Positions 60,461 to 64,000 of a stretch of DNA of 64,000 bases are shown piece by piece. Numbering within the stretch: the first letter of the stretch is position 1; each line of letters begins with the position of its first letter. The notes beneath the pieces were generated by a model. It was given only the letters and a program-made list of their open reading frames with translations, was not told the origin of the DNA and did not search any database. Both the position numbers and the translations under genes were made by a program. This DNA comes from Parablautia intestinalis. GTDB lineage: Bacteria > Bacillota > Clostridia > Lachnospirales > Lachnospiraceae. The DNA is taken from contig RAYQ01000004.1 of assembly GCA_003612395.1 (NCBI GenBank), positions 124,001 to 188,000 of the forward strand, in the 5' to 3' direction.

Positions 60461-60534
60461 AATAAGCTGACTCGCGAAGTGTAGTATCATTTATTACAAT
60501 AAGCCTGCCCGCAAGGCATGACAGCGTTTGTTTC
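60457..60534 (-). repeat. Family 1 pair, reverse copies
   Basis: Units at 60457-60492 (TTCAATAAGCTGACTCGCGA) and 60493-60534 (TTACAATAAGCCTGCCCGCA ... GACAGCGTTTGTTT). Convergent point between the DUF4317 gene and the HDOD gene. Confidence 0.8.
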
Positions 60535-60556
60535 CCAATATCTCCCAATTTGACAT

Positions 60557-61777
60557 CTACACAAACAAATCGCGATACCATTTTAAGGACTGTACATAAG
60601 CATCATATACCTTGTCCATCTCGATATTTTTCACCAGCATCACTCTGGATACTTCCTGCCAGTTGGCGCTCTCATACTGAAGTATGAAATCCAGAACCGT
60701 TGCAAAGTCCCCTTTACCATCTATCAATGCAAGGCTGATTTCCTTAGATACCTTCACCATCTGCAATGCTTCTTCCATAGACTTGTTAAGAATTAAGTCA
60801 AGTACCGAGAAAAGTCCCATCAGGAATAATTCTGAAGCCTGCATATTCATTTCAAACAAAGGCGCCACATTTTCAGCAAATTTGGCTCTAAGCAGAGATA
60901 ACCTGGTAATTTCATTAGGCTTATCCGCGTACAGCTGATTTGCCACTGCTGTGTTAATCCATTTTTTCAGCTCACGCTGTCCCAGCATTGCCGCAGCATG
61001 CCTGATAGAGGTAATTTCAGAATTTCTTGACATTCTGTTAACTATTTTAAGCAGGGAAATAACAAGCGCCGTATCCTGACCTATAACATCCGCCGCTTTC
61101 GACAGTTCAAAATCGGAAGCATTCACCATATTAAGCAATTCTATGTAATTTACCTTCAGCGGACTTACCTCAGTATCCCCCTTGTTTACCGGTACCCGAT
61201 AAAACTTACCTTCATAAAATTGATAACCGCCATCTGTTTTTAATTTTTCAAAGGCTTCCTGTGTCTCAATATTTCCGGCACATAATCTGATCCTCGGGTA
61301 TATATTGGTAAAGTATATTTTAGCCTTACTGATATCAATATTTTTATGATCAAGCAAAATATAATCGCATAAGGTGAGAATTCCCCGGTAAACCTCAAAA
61401 TTCCTTACTGCCAGCTTACGCATTGCCAGCTTATATCCCATCTCCTTAAGCTCACAGAGCCTGTCAATATACATTTTTTCAGGCACAACCGTACTGTCAA
61501 TAAGCAATACAATTCTGTCATGAGGCGCCTGGCACTGACCGGATATATCAGAAAATACGGAAATATTATTTACTTCCACGAATACTTCCTTATCCGCTGA
61601 AAGCGTATCTAATCCCATATTCTCAATAATTTCAAGTCCGGGTATCTGTGTGGCGCCATCATACTGCCTGGTTCCCTGCATGCTGGGATCCAACAGGTAA
61701 TTTGTTTTCTGCGCAAACAATGAATACGCTCGCACGCTCATTTCTTCATCAAAAAAAGGTATTAATGTTACAAGCAT
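60557..61777 (-). CDS. Degenerate EAL plus HDOD signalling protein (YuxH-like)
   Basis: 406 residues from the ATG at 61777 (AAGGAG upstream). The N-terminal half is an EAL-type barrel (VFVEVNNISVFSDISG, ELKEMGYKLAMRKLAVRNFE, VYRGILTLCDYILLD, LCAGNIETQEAFEKLKTDGG YQFYEG) but lacks the EAL/EVL active-site glutamate pattern and so probably does not cleave cyclic-di-GMP. The C-terminal half is an HDOD domain (ADVIGQDTALVISLLKIVNR, SIRHAAAMLGQRELKKWINT). YuxH-type proteins act in signalling or motility control without known enzymatic activity. Stand-alone gene. Confidence 0.88.
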   Translation of the reverse strand: MLVTLIPFFDEEMSVRAYSLFAQKTNYLLDPSMQGTRQYDGATQIPGLEIIENMGLDTLSADKEVFVEVNNISVFSDISGQCQAPHDRIVLLIDSTVVPEKMYIDRLCELKEMGYKLAMRKLAVRNFEVYRGILTLCDYILLDHKNIDISKAKIYFTNIYPRIRLCAGNIETQEAFEKLKTDGGYQFYEGKFYRVPVNKGDTEVSPLKVNYIELLNMVNASDFELSKAADVIGQDTALVISLLKIVNRMSRNSEITSIRHAAAMLGQRELKKWINTAVANQLYADKPNEITRLSLLRAKFAENVAPLFEMNMQASELFLMGLFSVLDLILNKSMEEALQMVKVSKEISLALIDGKGDFATVLDFILQYESANWQEVSRVMLVKNIEMDKVYDAYVQSLKWYRDLFV

Positions 61778-61907
61778 ATTTTTCTCCTTCACGTTTTTTA
61801 CGTTTCTTCATGTTAAAAAAATTAAATTAATTCTTTCTTATTAGTTTACACTATTTATTCATTATACACAATAATTTGATGGGATTTCTCTAAAAATTTT
61901 AAGATTC

Positions 61908-62153
61908 TTAAGCTGGCTGCTGCTCAGAAACATGGGTTCTGATGTATTCCTGCAGAATTTCGGAAGCTTCATCCACATTCAGGCCCGATTCTTCCAAAAT
62001 CTGATTTATCCCGTCCAGATCCTTATCTCTTTTCTCTTTATAAAGGGTCTCTAACTCGATCTGCTCTGATTTCAGTCTTGTTCGAAGCGCTAAAATAAGC
62101 TCTTCCTTTTCCGCAATTTTTTCCTCAATAGTTTTTCTCTGTCCCCTTGCCAT
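61908..62153 (-). CDS. Small coiled-coil protein
   Basis: 81 residues, with AGGAGG seven bases before the ATG. The N-terminal 50 residues are a charged coiled coil (TIEEKIAEKEELILALRTRL, KSEQIELETLYKEKRDK); the C-terminal part (LDGINQILEESGLNVDEASE) is helical and acidic. Family not recognised; no partner domain is visible. Lies between the HDOD gene and the MATE gene. A weak TATAAT on minus at 61861-61866 might start the HDOD transcript. Confidence 0.7.
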   Translation of the reverse strand: MARGQRKTIEEKIAEKEELILALRTRLKSEQIELETLYKEKRDKDLDGINQILEESGLNVDEASEILQEYIRTHVSEQQPA

Positions 62154-62252
62154 AATTTACCTCCTGAAACTCATGATATTATAGTATATGGACAAGATTC
62201 TCTAAATATGACTCTGGAAAAAAAATATTCATAAATATTTTATAGTAAAAAT

Positions 62253-63626
62253 TTAAATTTTAATTTTTGTCCATTTGCCCTGTTTAAAACGCACCGAGGC
62301 AAAAATGAAACGGGATACCTGATCTCCCAATACCCCCAGCCATATACCCACAATTCCCAATCCAAAAATGTATCCTCCGGCATAAGATACAACTGTACGT
62401 ATAATCGTAACGCTGACAGTGGAAGCCATTGCTGTGTAAAGCGTATCCCCTGCTCCTCTAAGGCATCCCATATAAATAACCTGGCTAATCTGGAATATCA
62501 CTACCAAAATGATCACATGCATGATATCAACGCCAATAGCAACAATATGTTCCTCCTCAAAAAACAAGCCAAGCAGGAATCTGGCGCCTGCAAAGTATAT
62601 AACCGCAAGGCAGATGGAAATCGTTCCTCCAAGCATCCTGCATATACGTCCATATTCCTTAGCAAGATTCCGATCACCTGCCCCAAGGCTGCGTCCAATC
62701 AGAGCCACAGCTGCCGCCTGCAGTCCATCACCAAAGGAAAAGGACAGGCTCATAATGTTCATTCCAACCTGATGGGCAGCCATGGCATCGGTTCCCTGGT
62801 GAGCCGCCATTACCGCAGTCATCATAAAACCTATCCTCATTAGTATCTGTTCAAAGAACACGCTGTAGCCAACCCTGATCAAATTTATCAGGGATGAAAC
62901 TGCCGGTTTAATCTTATTTTTTATTATATATGGAACACTGATAAACTCTTCCGGCTTCATAATTGACAGAATACTCATTATACATGCTACCACTGTTCCA
63001 AAAACAGTTGCAAGAGCAGCACCTCGTATGCCAAGTGCCGGAAAACCAAAATGGCCATTTATCAGCAAATAATTAGCGATAATATTTATTGTATTTGAGG
63101 TAACATTGGTACGCATGGTTATTTTGGTATTTCCAGCTCCCCGCTGGGCGGAATTTATTCCCATTTGCACGCAGTTAAATATCATTCCTCCCATAATAAT
63201 CTGGAAATAGGCGACCGCACTATCATGCGTATCTGCTGTAGAACCACACATTCTGATAATTGGTCCTGCCAGTATTACAAACAGTATACTCATTACAATT
63301 GCTGCTATTATAAGAAAAACAAAAGCCGTATATAAAATCCGGTTGGCATCCTCCTGTCTGCCCTCCCCCCGTCTTCTGGCAACCAGAGCTGAAATTGAAA
63401 CATTAAGAGCCACAAATAAAGAAAGTCCCAGGAATTTAGGCTGCGTAGTCAGTCCCACTGCCGCCACAGCATAGGAGCCAAGGGAGCTCACCATCAACGA
63501 GTCAACTAAGCCGGCAAAGGCAACAAAAAAAGACTCTATAATTGCCGGCCATGCCATAGATGTTGTTGTGCGTACATTTTCCTTATTGTATAAAGGTATT
63601 TTCAATAAATCACTTATACTTTTCAT
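62253..63626 (-). CDS. MATE-family efflux transporter
   Basis: 457 residues from the ATG at 63626 (GGGAG of a family 2 repeat six bases upstream; an ATG one codon earlier is the alternative). Twelve spans: WPAIIESFFVAFAGLVDSLM at the N-terminus, then ALNVSISALVARRRGEGRQE and MGGMIFNCVQMGINSAQRGA GNTK-type loops. The repeat unit of the fold recurs with FEQILMRIGFMMTAVMAAHQ in the second half and GLQAAAVALIGRSLGAGDRN. It probably exports cationic drugs or metabolites with Na+ or H+; substrate unknown. Confidence 0.9.
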   Translation of the reverse strand: MKSISDLLKIPLYNKENVRTTTSMAWPAIIESFFVAFAGLVDSLMVSSLGSYAVAAVGLTTQPKFLGLSLFVALNVSISALVARRRGEGRQEDANRILYTAFVFLIIAAIVMSILFVILAGPIIRMCGSTADTHDSAVAYFQIIMGGMIFNCVQMGINSAQRGAGNTKITMRTNVTSNTINIIANYLLINGHFGFPALGIRGAALATVFGTVVACIMSILSIMKPEEFISVPYIIKNKIKPAVSSLINLIRVGYSVFFEQILMRIGFMMTAVMAAHQGTDAMAAHQVGMNIMSLSFSFGDGLQAAAVALIGRSLGAGDRNLAKEYGRICRMLGGTISICLAVIYFAGARFLLGLFFEEEHIVAIGVDIMHVIILVVIFQISQVIYMGCLRGAGDTLYTAMASTVSVTIIRTVVSYAGGYIFGLGIVGIWLGVLGDQVSRFIFASVRFKQGKWTKIKI

Positions 63627-63629
63627 CAT

Positions 63630-63667
63630 ATTCTCCCATGCCTTCAGCAGCCGCAAATTCAGAAGCA
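63630..63667 (-). repeat. Family 2 leader repeat before the MATE gene
   Basis: On minus: TTCTGAATTTGCGGCTGCTG then AAGGCATGGGAGAATATG, next to the ATG at 63626. GGGAG is the ribosome site. Confidence 0.7.
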
Positions 63668-63733
63668 GTTTATCTCCCTATCAAGCGGCCTGTACGCCAC
63701 TTTAGCAGCATATCCTCTGCACAAAGCTGTGCA

Positions 63734-63763
63734 TAAAATAGCAGGGGAACTTAATCCCCTGCC
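63734..63763 (-). terminator. Rho-independent terminator after the chemotaxis receptor
   Basis: On minus: GGCAGGGGA, TTAAGT, TCCCCTGC then TATTTTA. Eight-base GC-rich stem. Confidence 0.82.
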
Positions 63764-63803
63764 ATTGTATTCTGATTCACTGACTTCATTTTCAGCTATC
63801 ACA

Positions 63804-64000
63804 TTAATTCAATACAAACTGATTAATCAATTCATCAAGCGTAACGGCCTGTGCAGATAACTGCTGGCTGGTAGCTGACGACTGCTCTGCTGTCGCAGAA
63901 TTATTCTGTACAACCTCAGAAATCTGGGTTACTCCAAGCTCTGCCTGATGCATCGTCTCCGCTTCATCTGCCGCCATTGTGCTGAGTCTCTTAGAAGACT
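63804..64000 (-). CDS. Methyl-accepting chemotaxis protein, C-terminal end only
   Basis: Only the last 65 residues are in the window; the rest lies beyond the right edge. They read DEAETMHQAELGVTQISEVV then NNSATAEQSSATSQQLSAQA and end LDELINQFVLN. This is the end of the MCP signalling and methylation helical hairpin (the E/Q-x-S-A-T-x-Q motif). It would send signals to CheA/CheW at the pole. Suggests motility or at least chemotaxis-type signalling. Confidence 0.9.
   Translation of the reverse strand, partial: SSKRLSTMAADEAETMHQAELGVTQISEVVQNNSATAEQSSATSQQLSAQAVTLDELINQFVLN

Noticed and set aside
63668-63733. Fourth family 3 copy upstream of the MATE gene
   Set aside because: It shares CTAAAGTGGCGTAC-like words but lacks the GC stem and the GCAGATGGGAG tail.

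Overview
This is a gene-dense Firmicutes chromosome segment, moderately AT-rich, that reads as a Lachnospiraceae-type clostridium. The evidence is the gene content and order: ylxM-ffh-rpsP-khpA and rimM-trmD-rplS next to rbgA/rnhB, a DUF2953-gerW sporulation pair, YlbJ, a ParE/ParC pair, a giant two-module acyl-CoA dehydratase activase, a short-form HisG with HisZ, and RecU. Nearly all genes lie on the minus strand; only ylbJ, rpmB, the activase and its DUF4317 neighbour are on plus. No rRNA, tRNA, CRISPR array, prophage or transposase gene was found.

Layout. 1-2.7 kb: a B12-type radical SAM gene running off the left edge, a collapsed MFS transporter pseudogene and a small membrane protein. 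2.7-8.2 kb: a histidine operon (hisZ-G-D-B-IE, transcribed leftwards from a strong promoter near 8.18 kb and closed by a hairpin terminator near 2.65 kb); its last gene carries a degenerate HisA/HisF-like barrel. 8.2-14 kb: RecU, two pseudouridine synthases, YgiQ and a HAD phosphatase. 14-17.4 kb: YlbJ, an amidase pseudogene, a coiled-coil protein, coaD, rsmD. 17.4-27 kb: parC/parE, DegV, RecG, FakA-like kinase and Asp23, so a fatty-acid kinase pair lies here. 27-30.3 kb: rpmB on plus, a coiled-coil/J-domain protein, gerW/DUF2953. 30.3-39.8 kb: PBP/FtsW pair, U32 peptidase, zapA, ruvB, ruvA, Gx transporter, NusG-II protein and pgeF; the promoter of the nusGII-gx-ruvAB group carries a textbook Gram-positive LexA box. 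39.8-42.2 kb: the only clearly accessory patch, with a Fic protein, an ArsC/Spx-like protein, a truncated AbiEi-like remnant and a frameshifted TetR remnant. 42.2-52.4 kb: YraN, FlhB-like and FliK-like genes (ylqH/ylqG type), rnhB, two signal peptidases around rbgA, rplS, trmD, rimM, khpA, rpsP, ffh, ylxM. 52.5-54.7 kb: a hypothetical protein, a sigma-70-like protein without region 4, and a rhomboid-like membrane protein with a zinc ribbon. 55-60.4 kb: activase and DUF4317. 60.5-64 kb: EAL-like/HDOD protein, small coiled-coil protein, MATE transporter and the 3' end of a chemotaxis receptor.

The most striking structure that genes do not explain is three families of short interspersed repeats. 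Family 1 is a palindromic element of about 37 bp found at about 14 loci, including a tandem 37-bp array inside the his operon. Family 2 is an element of about 42 bp, eight copies, each placed 5' of a gene and mostly ending in a Shine-Dalgarno-like G-run just before the start codon. Family 3 is a short GC hairpin followed by GCAGATGGGAG, also in gene leaders. No mobilising enzyme is encoded in the window.

All identifications come from reading motifs and gene order by eye; no database search was run. Start codons were chosen from visible Shine-Dalgarno sites and often differ from the longest open frame.
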